Positions 1 through 6,583 of a stretch of 13,267 nt of DNA are shown here, in pieces. Positions within the stretch are counted from its first letter, which is position 1, and every line of letters begins with the position of its first letter. This stretch comes from Syntrophus sp. (in: bacteria) (GTDB taxonomy: Bacteria > Desulfobacterota > Syntrophia > Syntrophales > UBA5619): assembly GCA_013824905.1 (NCBI GenBank), contig PNOO01000047.1, positions 1 to 13,267 of the forward strand. Reading direction: 5' to 3'. The notes under the pieces are model-generated. The model did not search any database, had not been told where the DNA came from, and was given only the letters and a program-made list of their open reading frames with translations. The translations under genes and the position numbers were made by a program.

Positions 1-133
1 TAATACCCTTATCGGTGACCAGAAGGGCCTTCTTTGCCTCGAGGTTCCCGGCCTCCTCGCCCATCTTGTCCAGCGCGCCGAAGCCGGCAAGAATGAGGTT
101 CGGTGATTTGAGCATGATCAGTTTGCGGTCCAT
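1..133 (-). CDS. Iron-containing alcohol dehydrogenase, N-terminal fragment (runs off left edge)
   Basis: Forty-four codons of a minus-strand gene are visible, reading MDRKLIMLKSPNLILAGFG and then ALDKMGEEAG...KKALLVTDKGI. The pattern of a short strand, a G-x-G-A-L-x-x-hydrophobic turn and then a K-x-A-L-L-V-T-D-K-G strand is the N-terminal start of the group III (iron-dependent) alcohol dehydrogenase family, which interconverts alcohols and aldehydes or ketones with NAD(P). The metal-binding histidines lie outside the window, so activity cannot be judged. The start is well supported: GGAGGAG sits 5 nt upstream of the ATG. It lies 192 bp downstream of the cyclase gene on the same strand and is probably the last visible step of the same catabolic locus, although it may have its own promoter. 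The family call is fairly safe; the substrate is unknown. Confidence 0.75.
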   Translation of the reverse strand, partial: MDRKLIMLKSPNLILAGFGALDKMGEEAGNLEAKKALLVTDKGI

Positions 134-190
134 CTCGACTCCTCCTTCTTCACTTAGGGTAAGCAATCCTTAACACACGCGAACAAAAGC

Positions 191-219
191 AACATTCCAC
201 AATCGACCAAACTTGTCAA
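191..219 (-). promoter_or_regulatory. Candidate sigma-70 promoter for the alcohol dehydrogenase gene
   Basis: On the minus strand a perfect -35 hexamer TTGACA (214-219) is followed after 17 bp by AATGTT (191-196), a weak -10 matching three of six consensus positions. It lies about 60 bp upstream of the dehydrogenase ATG. The same 192-bp gap holds a GGTCA/TGACC inverted repeat (229-258) with GC-rich inner bases, followed on the minus strand by a T-rich stretch. It could be a weak terminator after the cyclase gene. Both are pattern matches only. Confidence 0.35.
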
Positions 220-325
220 TGAAAATGAGGTCAAAGACCACCTCCCGGGGGGATGACCGCGTCTTCTCCGAACAAGTCCATCGAAACCCATTTTGTGTGG
301 TGGGATGGAGCATTCTTAATTTACC

Positions 326-1027
326 TTATTCTTCCAGTATGGCTACCGGCCGGAGGGGCGACCCCGTCCCCTTTCTTATCTTCAAGGGAAGCCCGATGAA
401 GGTGAAACGTTTACCGACGATCTTATCCAAGTTACACAGGTTCTCTATATGGGTAATACCCCGCTCTGCGCAGGTGCTATGGCAGGGATAGGTCTTATCG
501 TACCACATGTCCGGACTTGCCGAATCAACGCCGAAATTCACGCATCCCTGGTCAATGATGTATTCCGTAGCCTCTCGGTTGAGGCCCGGATAATCGGTCA
601 TATATTCGGGTTTGCCATAATAGCGGTCATACTGGGCCGTATAGAAGAGAATGGTGTCGCCTTTACGGATGTCGAGACGCCACCTTTTAAGCTCCTGTTC
701 GATTTTCTGTCTGCCGAACTGTGTCTTCTGCGGGATGTCGCTCACATCGAGGCAGATGGCGGAGGTGATACAGTGATCCAAGGGGATCTTGTCGACCGAC
801 GGCGCTTTCGGGTCCCGTGAGAGATGACTGATGGCATCGATGTGGGTCGGTCCATGGTCACAGAACATAATCCCCCGAGTTTCATAAGAAAAACCGGTCC
901 CCAGTTGCCTTTTGCACTCTTCATGGGAGAGGTGTGTCCAGACGACCGTTTTCAAATGACCCGGGTAGACGGGCATATCCTGGTATATCTCCTGGCTGAG
1001 GTCGATGATCTTTCCTTTGAATGACAT
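326..1027 (-). CDS. Cyclase family protein (KynB-like metal-dependent hydrolase)
   Basis: A 233-residue protein of the putative cyclase/kynurenine formamidase family (PF04199), whose characterised members hydrolyse amide or ring bonds with bound zinc or manganese. The signature is H58-G-P-T-H62-I-D64-A-I-S-H68, matching the HxGTHxDxxxH metal motif with P in place of G. A second ligand pair is suggested by H183 and E195, 12 residues apart as in bacterial kynurenine formamidase (H160/E172). No signal peptide is seen, so it should be cytoplasmic. The ATG is preceded by AAAGGAGATAAGAT, a good ribosome binding site. The start overlaps by 76 nt the 3' end of the upstream UPF0261 frame, which is odd (see findings). 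The setting is a transporter-linked catabolic operon rather than tryptophan degradation: no kynureninase or tryptophan dioxygenase is visible. The family call is strong and the substrate unknown. Confidence 0.85.
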   Translation of the reverse strand: MSFKGKIIDLSQEIYQDMPVYPGHLKTVVWTHLSHEECKRQLGTGFSYETRGIMFCDHGPTHIDAISHLSRDPKAPSVDKIPLDHCITSAICLDVSDIPQKTQFGRQKIEQELKRWRLDIRKGDTILFYTAQYDRYYGKPEYMTDYPGLNREATEYIIDQGCVNFGVDSASPDMWYDKTYPCHSTCAERGITHIENLCNLDKIVGKRFTFIGLPLKIRKGTGSPLRPVAILEE

Positions 1028-2277
1028 ATCTTATCTCCTTTCTGCTGAATCGATTTTAGTGATGTTTTTTTTACCAGATTCTGAAACTCATCCACGACTG
1101 CCGCGGCGAAAGGCTCGTCGTTGATATGCATGGGCAGCAACTTGACGGGGATTGATGATTTGACCTTCTCCTGTAATCCTTTGACGAACGCCCGAACACC
1201 CGAGGGATTGTAGAAGGCTCTCCCTTGCTGATTGGGATGAGAAAACCCCCGTAAAGGGACGATGACCACGGTGTTGCCGTGGGAATGGTTCAACTTGCGT
1301 GCCATGGTCTGTCCAAGCCTAGCCATCTCGCGGTTGGACGGCTGGACAAAGGTCATCTCCGGGTTGTGCATTATCGTTTTTCGTTTCTTAAAGATTTTTT
1401 TCAATTCAGTGAAAGATCCGGCCACGATGTAATCGGTGCTGCCGGGGATGATGACCTGAGGAATACCGATGGCAGAGGCCGCTTCCATACGATCGGGTCC
1501 TGCGGTGTGCTCTCCGCCTGCCAGCTCGTCGATCAGCTCGTGGGTCGTCAGATCAATGATGCCGGTAAACATGCCTTGCCGGATCATCTGTTCCATCGCC
1601 TTCCCGCCAACCCCGTTCGGATGAAAGGCAACGATATCGTAGCCCGCCTTTTTCAGGAGGGAAACGATGCGCATCCCGGTAGGCGTCGTCGTTCCATAGA
1701 TCGTTATGGCGATTTGGGCTCTTTTTCCTGTGCGAACCGTTCCCGCCCGGATCATGCCGGCAACCGCTCCTGCGGCATGGGTCAGAATCTGCTTCAGAAT
1801 CGGATTCAAACCGAAGAAATCCACAACCGAGTGGATGAGGGTGATGTCGGTCGTTCCCACATAGGTCTCAAAGGGCCGCTTCCCCGAAGCCATTGTCGAA
1901 AGCATCACTTTAGGGACTCCGATGGGAAGAACTCTCATCGCCGTCGTCCCGATCAGTGTGCCTTGAGCGCCGCCGATAGACAAAACAGCATGGATCTTCC
2001 TACGGTCATAGAGGGATTTTGTCAGAATGGCGGCACCGTTCATCATGGTTTCGATCACTTCGCCCCTGTCCCTTGCGTCGAGAAGTTGCTCGATTGACCG
2101 GCCCCCTGCCAGAGCGACCTCCTGCCGGCTGATGTCTCCCTCTCCACTGGGGGAGGGAAACATCCCCGTATTCATGACAAGAACATCAATACCCTGGCGC
2201 TCGAGGACGCTTTTTAAAAAATGCGCCTCCGTTCCTTTGGTGTCAAGGGTGATGATGAGTAATACAGTCTTCTTCAT
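952..2277 (-). CDS. Tm-1-like ATP-binding domain protein (UPF0261 family)
   Basis: About 441 residues from the ATG at 2277. It opens MKKTVLLIITLDTKGTEAHFL, the hallmark of the UPF0261/Tm-1-like family, and carries a glycine-rich LSIGGAQGT segment near residues 105-113 and a conserved stretch KVMLSTMASGKRPFETYVG that follows. The family includes the N-terminal half of tomato Tm-1, which binds ATP. Bacterial members are poorly characterised and are often found beside transporters and PEP-hydrolase-like TIM barrels. A GTG six bases upstream (2283) is an alternative start; neither has a clear Shine-Dalgarno. From memory family members are about 400 residues long. Here the conserved part ends near FQNLVKK, and about 34 low-complexity residues follow that run into the cyclase gene. 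This tail begins right at an A8 run and may reflect a frameshift, so the true end may be near 1053-1060. Confidence 0.82.
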   Translation of the reverse strand: MKKTVLLIITLDTKGTEAHFLKSVLERQGIDVLVMNTGMFPSPSGEGDISRQEVALAGGRSIEQLLDARDRGEVIETMMNGAAILTKSLYDRRKIHAVLSIGGAQGTLIGTTAMRVLPIGVPKVMLSTMASGKRPFETYVGTTDITLIHSVVDFFGLNPILKQILTHAAGAVAGMIRAGTVRTGKRAQIAITIYGTTTPTGMRIVSLLKKAGYDIVAFHPNGVGGKAMEQMIRQGMFTGIIDLTTHELIDELAGGEHTAGPDRMEAASAIGIPQVIIPGSTDYIVAGSFTELKKIFKKRKTIMHNPEMTFVQPSNREMARLGQTMARKLNHSHGNTVVIVPLRGFSHPNQQGRAFYNPSGVRAFVKGLQEKVKSSIPVKLLPMHINDEPFAAAVVDEFQNLVKKTSLKSIQQKGDKICHSKERSSTSARRYTRICPSTRVI

Positions 2278-2373
2278 ACGCACTCAGCAGGTCGTCAAGA
2301 TATTGCTATTTAGACCATTTCATCCGTCAGCGCTGCGATTGTTCCTGCCTCGACAAAGGTCTTTCCACCTCAT
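2278..2373. other. Short gap between the lactonase-like and UPF0261 genes
   Basis: Ninety-six bases separate these two same-strand genes, the widest gap inside the transporter-to-cyclase block apart from the leader before the binding protein. No terminator or convincing promoter is visible. On the minus strand a stop-to-stop segment reads GGKTFVEAGTIAALTDEMV, protein-like in composition but without its own start codon and ribosome binding site. It may be chance or a vestige. The lack of a clear ribosome binding site before the UPF0261 start is also notable. Confidence 0.3.
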
Positions 2374-3132
2374 TCAGGGATAGGACGATTTATTAAAAAC
2401 CCGGGCATCATGTCCGGGAAGGACGAGAGCGGCGCGCCGCTTGATCTCCTTAAAACTGTTCCACATCTCAAAATAGTTGATGTATCGTCCGATGGGGATG
2501 AATTCGAGGAGCTGACCAGGATCGCCCTCCATGTTCTCTTCAACGAATACGGCATCCCCGGCGATCACGACGGTGCCTTTCGCCGTCCGCACGGCGACGG
2601 ATTGGTGGCCCACGGAATGGCCCGGCGTGGGGAAAAAGGTGATCGCGTCGTTGTATGCGTAGTCGCCGTCCACCGTGATGAATGAACAGCCCGTAAATGG
2701 CGCTTCGATCCCGAGGATCGGCGCTTCGTAGGAGCGGTAGTAGGGCGGGAGGGTGGGGTTCAGGGCGAACTCCAGTTCCCTGGCCTGAACGTAGTAGCGG
2801 GCGTTTCGGAAGAGTTTCATGTTCGAACAGTGGTCCCAGTGGAGGTGGGTGAAGAAAACGGCGCTGATCGCCTCGGGCCGAATGCCCGCCCGGCTCATCA
2901 GTTGCTCATCGATCCTGCCCCCCTTCGGCTGAAAGCCTTCGTGGTGCCACTTGTTCGCCCGCTCGGTGTTGCACATCCCCGTATCAACGAGGAAATGCTC
3001 CTTGCCATCGGTAATGCACCAGGCCGTCGACGGGGTATCCACCTTCGTACCGACGCCCCTTCCCAGCGTACAGTACGCCCCCTGGTCCAGGGTGATGGTG
3101 CCGGTATTGAGCGGTATGATTTTATAATCCAC
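2374..3132 (-). CDS. Metallo-beta-lactamase-fold hydrolase, AHL-lactonase family
   Basis: A protein of about 252 residues with the full dinuclear metal set of the N-acyl-homoserine-lactonase branch of the metallo-beta-lactamase fold. Counting from an upstream TTG at 3138, the set is T-H98-L-H100-W-D102-H103, H174 in TPGHSVGH, D195 in AGDA and H243 in LPGHDARVF, with spacing like AiiA. Characterised relatives open lactone rings. In this setting a catabolic lactone or ester hydrolase is likelier than a quorum-quenching enzyme, since no luxI or luxR partner is visible. I prefer the GTG at 3132, because AAGGA sits 9 nt before it; the TTG at 3138 is too close to that site. It follows livF after 12 nt, so it is almost certainly cotranscribed with the transporter. 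No signal peptide is seen, so it should act in the cytoplasm on the imported compound. Confidence 0.83.
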   Translation of the reverse strand: MDYKIIPLNTGTITLDQGAYCTLGRGVGTKVDTPSTAWCITDGKEHFLVDTGMCNTERANKWHHEGFQPKGGRIDEQLMSRAGIRPEAISAVFFTHLHWDHCSNMKLFRNARYYVQARELEFALNPTLPPYYRSYEAPILGIEAPFTGCSFITVDGDYAYNDAITFFPTPGHSVGHQSVAVRTAKGTVVIAGDAVFVEENMEGDPGQLLEFIPIGRYINYFEMWNSFKEIKRRAALVLPGHDARVFNKSSYP

Positions 3133-3144
3133 GATCAAAGTTCC

Positions 3145-3861
3145 TTAAATTTTAGCGCCGAGACAATGCACCACCTCATCGATCCGGCAGTTGAGCTCCT
3201 CGAGCGTCCCGGACATCCGGACCTCACCTTTTTCTATAACATAGGCCCGCAGATTGTCCGACAGGCGCATGGCCATCTCGGCGTGCTGTTCCACCAGCAG
3301 GATGGTCACGCCGTCCCTCTGGAGCTTCTGGATGATCTCCATGATCTCCTGCACGATCTTCGGCGCAAGCCCCTCACTCGGCTCGTCGATGAGCATCAGT
3401 TTCGGCTTCGCCATCAGCCCCCGGGCAATGGTAAGCATCTGCTGTTCGCCGCCGGAGAGTTTTCCCCCTTCCTGCCCGAGCCGCTCCTTGAGTCGGGGAA
3501 AGTAACCGAAGACATTCTGGAGGCGGTCGTCCAGGTCCTTGACCTTCCCCTGGACGAGCGATCCCAGTTTCAGGTTCTCGTACACGGTGAGGTTGGGGAT
3601 GACCCGCCTGTCTTCGGGGATGAGCGAAATGCCCTTCCGGGCGATCCGGTATGGCGGCAGGCCCGCAATGTCCTCGCCGAAGAAAAGGACCTTCCCGCTC
3701 TTGGGGGGCTGGACGCCCATGATCGTCTTCATGGTGGTCGTCTTGCCAACCCCGTTTCGACCGAGGAGAACGACGATCTCCCCTTCCTTCACCTCCAGCG
3801 AGACATCGTGCAGGATATGGCTGTATCCGTAATAGGTATTGACCTTCTCTACGCTGAGCAT
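3145..3861 (-). CDS. livF: Branched-chain amino acid-type ABC transporter, ATPase LivF
   Basis: The 238 residues hold a complete ABC ATPase: Walker A G34-R-N-G-V-G-K-T-T, signature LSGGEQQ (135-141), Walker B KLMLIDEPSEGL (154-165) and switch histidine H193 in LLVEQHAEMA. The short N-terminus (MLSVEKVNTYYG), the EPSEGL sequence after Walker B and the EQ-(H/N) pattern are typical of LivF, which pairs with LivG on the cytoplasmic face to power uptake through LivH/LivM. It starts inside the end of livG (13-nt overlap), which implies translational coupling. A GGAAGG-like site precedes the ATG. Substrates of this hydrophobic-amino-acid-type family also include amides, urea and aromatic acids, so the name does not prove that amino acids are carried. 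Confidence 0.93.
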   Translation of the reverse strand: MLSVEKVNTYYGYSHILHDVSLEVKEGEIVVLLGRNGVGKTTTMKTIMGVQPPKSGKVLFFGEDIAGLPPYRIARKGISLIPEDRRVIPNLTVYENLKLGSLVQGKVKDLDDRLQNVFGYFPRLKERLGQEGGKLSGGEQQMLTIARGLMAKPKLMLIDEPSEGLAPKIVQEIMEIIQKLQRDGVTILLVEQHAEMAMRLSDNLRAYVIEKGEVRMSGTLEELNCRIDEVVHCLGAKI

Positions 3862-4604
3862 GCCTTCCCTTCCCCCAGATAGACCCTCTGGACCTCCTCG
3901 TTGTCGCTTACCTCGATCGGCGTCCCTTCCGCAAGGGTACGGCCTTCGTTCAACACGAGGATTTCATCCGATATCCCCATCACCACACTCATGTCATGCT
4001 CCACGAGGACAATCGATAACTTCAGTTCCTTGTTCAGTTTTTTAATCAATTCAGCACAGAGGTTGGTTTCAGCGCAACTCATCCCCGCGGTCGGTTCGTC
4101 GAGGAGCAGGACTTCCGGCTCGGTCGCCAGCGCAATCCCTATCTCCAGGTAGCGCCTCTCTCCGTGGGACAGGGTGGAGGCGAGCAAGCTCCGCTTGTCC
4201 AGCAGTTCGACCTGCTCCAGGATGTCGAGCGCCCGTTCGTTCAATGCGGAAAAGGAGTGGGTTGTCCGCCAGAAGTTAAAGGCGGTATTCCTGGACTGGG
4301 CTGAAATGCGGACATTTTCGAAAACGGTCAGGTTCGGGAAAATGTGGGTTATCTGATAGGTCTTGGTAATACCGAGCCGCGACGTTTTATGGAGCGAGAG
4401 ATTGGTGATATCCCTGTCCTTGAAGAAAACCTTGCCGTTCGTTGCCAGGTAGACGCCGGCTATCAGGTTGAAGAGAGTCGTTTTCCCCGCACCATTGGGG
4501 CCGATGATCGATTTGAGCTGCCCCTGCCGAAGGGTGAAATCGACCCCGTCGACGGCATGGATCCCCCCGAAGTGTTTTGAAACCTTATCCGTTCTCAAGA
4601 GCAT
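3849..4604 (-). CDS. livG: Branched-chain amino acid-type ABC transporter, ATPase LivG
   Basis: About 251 residues starting MLLRTDKVSKHFGGIHAV. It carries Walker A GPNGAGKTT (35-43), a Q-loop in TKTYQIT, signature LSHGERR (from 145), Walker B VLLLDEPTAGM (from 165) and the switch histidine in VLVEHDMSVVM. The insert between the Q-loop and the signature is characteristic of LivG. The ATG at 4604 is chosen because GAGGTGG lies 8 nt upstream and the N-terminus then matches the family; an in-frame GTG at 4616 would add four residues. The livM stop lies just upstream (4618-4620), so the ribosome binding site overlaps that stop. The SHGE form of the signature is a known variant in this branch rather than a defect. 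Confidence 0.93.
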   Translation of the reverse strand: MLLRTDKVSKHFGGIHAVDGVDFTLRQGQLKSIIGPNGAGKTTLFNLIAGVYLATNGKVFFKDRDITNLSLHKTSRLGITKTYQITHIFPNLTVFENVRISAQSRNTAFNFWRTTHSFSALNERALDILEQVELLDKRSLLASTLSHGERRYLEIGIALATEPEVLLLDEPTAGMSCAETNLCAELIKKLNKELKLSIVLVEHDMSVVMGISDEILVLNEGRTLAEGTPIEVSDNEEVQRVYLGEGKACSA

Positions 4605-4617
4605 ATCGCCATCCACC

Positions 4618-5625
4618 TCATTGGAAGTCCGCCGCCTTGTTCTGCAGCTTGACCATTTTACGGCTGAGATACTTCTCCCGGAGCGTCCCCATGATGCCCC
4701 CGGGGAAAATAAGGATGATCACCACGAAAATGGCACCGACAAAGAGCTCCCACCGGGGGGTGAAGAGACTGATCGTATTTTGCAAAAAGAGAAAAACGGC
4801 CACCCCGACGAGGGGCCCCAGAAAGGTCCCCCGCCCGCCGAGAACGGTCATCATCACGATCGTCCCTGAGGTCAGCCAGAAGAGCGAGGTCAGGGGGACG
4901 TACCCGAGGTATAAGGTGTTCAGGGCGCCGGCAAGGCCCCCGTACAGGCCCGACAGGACGAGAGAGAAAAACTTGACGAGAGTCGTGTTGTAGCCGCACG
5001 CCTTCGCCCGTTCCTCATTCTCGCGGAACGCCTGGAGCATCTTCCCGAAGGGGGACTGGAGGATTCGCCAGGTGAGGTAGAGCATGACGACGGTGATCGC
5101 CAGGACGAAATAGTAGAGGTGCTTGGGTTTGTCGAGGCTGACCGAAAAGAGGTTGACCGTCGCCATGATATGGGTCAGACCGTCCTCCCCCCGGGTAATC
5201 TCTTTCAGCGGCGAGAGGGCGGTAAAATAGAGCATCTGGCCGAAGGCCAGGGAGATCATGGCGAAATAGACGCCCCGGCGGCGTATGGCGAGGGCGCCGA
5301 TGAAGCAGGCCAGAAGCATCGAAGCAACGACCCCGACGGCAATCCCGGTCAGGATGTCCACTTGCCAGTACTTGATCGCGAGCCCCGCGCTGTAAGCACC
5401 GAGACCGAAATACGCGGCGTGGCCGAAGGAGAGAACGCCGGTGTATCCCAAAAGGAGATTGAAGCCGAGACCGAAAATGGTCCAGATCAGGATCTCCGTG
5501 GACAGCGGAACGGAGATGACGAAGGGGAGTGCGACCAGGACAAGGGCCGTTCCCCAGACGATCGTCGCCCGCGGCTTCGGTTCGACATCCGTTAACATGG
5601 CTTTTTTATCGGTTGCCTGCTTCAT
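4618..5625 (-). CDS. livM: Branched-chain amino acid-type ABC transporter, permease LivM
   Basis: A 335-residue integral membrane protein of the BPD_transp_2 family. After a basic cytoplasmic N-terminus (about 25 residues) come successive hydrophobic helices and the permease signature LGYTGVLSFGHAAYFGLGAY (near 59-79), which is conserved in LivM and LivH. The cytoplasmic loop near ILQSPFGKMLQAFRENEERAKACGYN contacts the ATPases in this family (known EAA-like loop). The length is normal for LivM (roughly 300-420 residues). It begins 15 nt after the livH stop, with only a weak ribosome binding site before the ATG, which suggests coupled translation. The basic C-terminal tail (LREKYLSRKMVKLQNKAADFQ region) is probably cytoplasmic. 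Confidence 0.92.
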   Translation of the reverse strand: MKQATDKKAMLTDVEPKPRATIVWGTALVLVALPFVISVPLSTEILIWTIFGLGFNLLLGYTGVLSFGHAAYFGLGAYSAGLAIKYWQVDILTGIAVGVVASMLLACFIGALAIRRRGVYFAMISLAFGQMLYFTALSPLKEITRGEDGLTHIMATVNLFSVSLDKPKHLYYFVLAITVVMLYLTWRILQSPFGKMLQAFRENEERAKACGYNTTLVKFFSLVLSGLYGGLAGALNTLYLGYVPLTSLFWLTSGTIVMMTVLGGRGTFLGPLVGVAVFLFLQNTISLFTPRWELFVGAIFVVIILIFPGGIMGTLREKYLSRKMVKLQNKAADFQ

Positions 5626-5640
5626 CGTTCAAACCCCGCT

Positions 5641-6525
5641 CTATTCTCTTCCACTCTCCCCGAAAAGCCCCCGCGGTCGTATCAGAAGAATGACCGCCAT
5701 GCAGAAGTACATGGCCACGTTAGAATATTCTCCCGCAACCAGCGCCGTGAAGGCAACGATGACCCCGATCAGGAGCCCCCCGACGATTGCACCCCCCAGG
5801 CTTCCCAGTCCGCCGACGACCGTCACAACGAAGGCCCCCATGGTCATCTCCACCCCCATGTCCGGCGTCGCGGACATCATCGGGACGGCGATCGCACCCG
5901 CCAGCGCCGCAAGACCGACACCCAGGGCAAAACCGATCGTCCAGATCCGGGAGGTGTTGATGCCCAGGACCTGGACCATCAGGCTGTCCTGCGTCGCCGC
6001 CCTGATGATCATCCCCAGGTCGCTCTTCTTCAGAAAGATCCATAGGGAAATCAGAACGGCAAGGGTGAACACGATGATGAACATCCGGTAGTTCGAGAGG
6101 ATCAACGGCCCTACCTTCGTCGCCCCGCTGAAGGCCGCGGGGTAGGCGACGGCCTTCCCGATTAGCCCGAAAGCGATCTTGATCACATCGGGAATGGCCA
6201 CGGCAAGACCGAAGGTGAGCAGCAGCGGCAGGAGTGGATCCTTCCCATACAGCGGCTTAAGGAGTACAACCTCGACGAGAGCCCCGATGAGGGCAACGAT
6301 CACGATGGCGCTCACGATACCGACGGCGAAGTTTCCGGAGAGGCTGACGGCACAAAAAACGACATAGGCCCCGAGCATGGCGAACGCCCCGTGGGCGAAA
6401 TTGACGACGTCGAGAAGACCGTAGATGATCGAAAGCCCACTTGCCATGATCACAAAGATGGAACCAAGCGCCAGTCCGAAAAAGAGCTGCATGAGAATGA
6501 CGTTCAGGGGAATATCGCTGATCAT
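5641..6525 (-). CDS. livH: Branched-chain amino acid-type ABC transporter, permease LivH
   Basis: A 294-residue permease with about eight hydrophobic helices. The N-terminal part has the LivH signature SGLSIIYGLLDVVNFAHGAF followed by AMLGAYVVF. The loop FLKKSDLGMIIRAATQDSLMVQVLGIN (about residues 163-190) matches the ATPase-contact region, and VVGGLGSLGGAIVGGLLIG is the conserved glycine-rich segment near the C-terminus. Length and motif order are those of a complete LivH, which forms a heterodimer with LivM in the inner membrane. GAGG sits 7 nt before the ATG. It lies downstream of the binding-protein gene, separated by a strong palindrome, an arrangement known to lower permease expression relative to the binding protein in periplasmic ABC systems. 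Confidence 0.93.
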   Translation of the reverse strand: MISDIPLNVILMQLFFGLALGSIFVIMASGLSIIYGLLDVVNFAHGAFAMLGAYVVFCAVSLSGNFAVGIVSAIVIVALIGALVEVVLLKPLYGKDPLLPLLLTFGLAVAIPDVIKIAFGLIGKAVAYPAAFSGATKVGPLILSNYRMFIIVFTLAVLISLWIFLKKSDLGMIIRAATQDSLMVQVLGINTSRIWTIGFALGVGLAALAGAIAVPMMSATPDMGVEMTMGAFVVTVVGGLGSLGGAIVGGLLIGVIVAFTALVAGEYSNVAMYFCMAVILLIRPRGLFGESGRE

Positions 6526-6542
6526 GTCAATACCTCATTAAT

Positions 6543-6570
6543 TCCTCCGGAGGGAATTCCCCCCGGAGGA
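6543..6570. terminator. 28-bp intercistronic palindrome between binding protein and livH
   Basis: An almost perfect inverted repeat: 13 of 14 half-site positions are complementary, with one A/C mismatch. The arms run from TCCTCCGG to CCGGAGGA around a GGGAATTCCC core. It begins 13 bp past the binding-protein stop and ends 17 bp before the livH ATG. There is no T-run after it in the transcribed direction, so it is better read as an mRNA stabiliser or attenuator than as a full terminator. As RNA, the strand contains a GGAGG element within the stem. Confidence 0.55.
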
Positions 6571-6583
6571 TGTTAACCGGTCA

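Noticed and set aside
185..215. A sigma-54 promoter (TGG and TTGC near 190-210, minus strand)
   Set aside because: The spacing between GG and GC is 16 or 6 bp rather than the required 10.
326..1027. Tryptophan degradation via kynurenine formamidase
   Set aside because: The cyclase family is broad, and no other kynurenine-pathway gene is present in the window.
2374..3132. A quorum-quenching role for the AHL-lactonase-family enzyme
   Set aside because: The metal motif fits the family, but the gene is locked between a nutrient importer and catabolic enzymes and no quorum-sensing gene is visible, so a catabolic substrate is more likely.
2830..3882. A long plus-strand open frame of 350 codons antisense to the lactonase-like and livF genes
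   Set aside because: The minus strand encodes two clear enzymes with complete motifs across the same bases. The plus-strand translation is rich in His, Pro and Arg with no recognisable domain, as expected of an antisense shadow.
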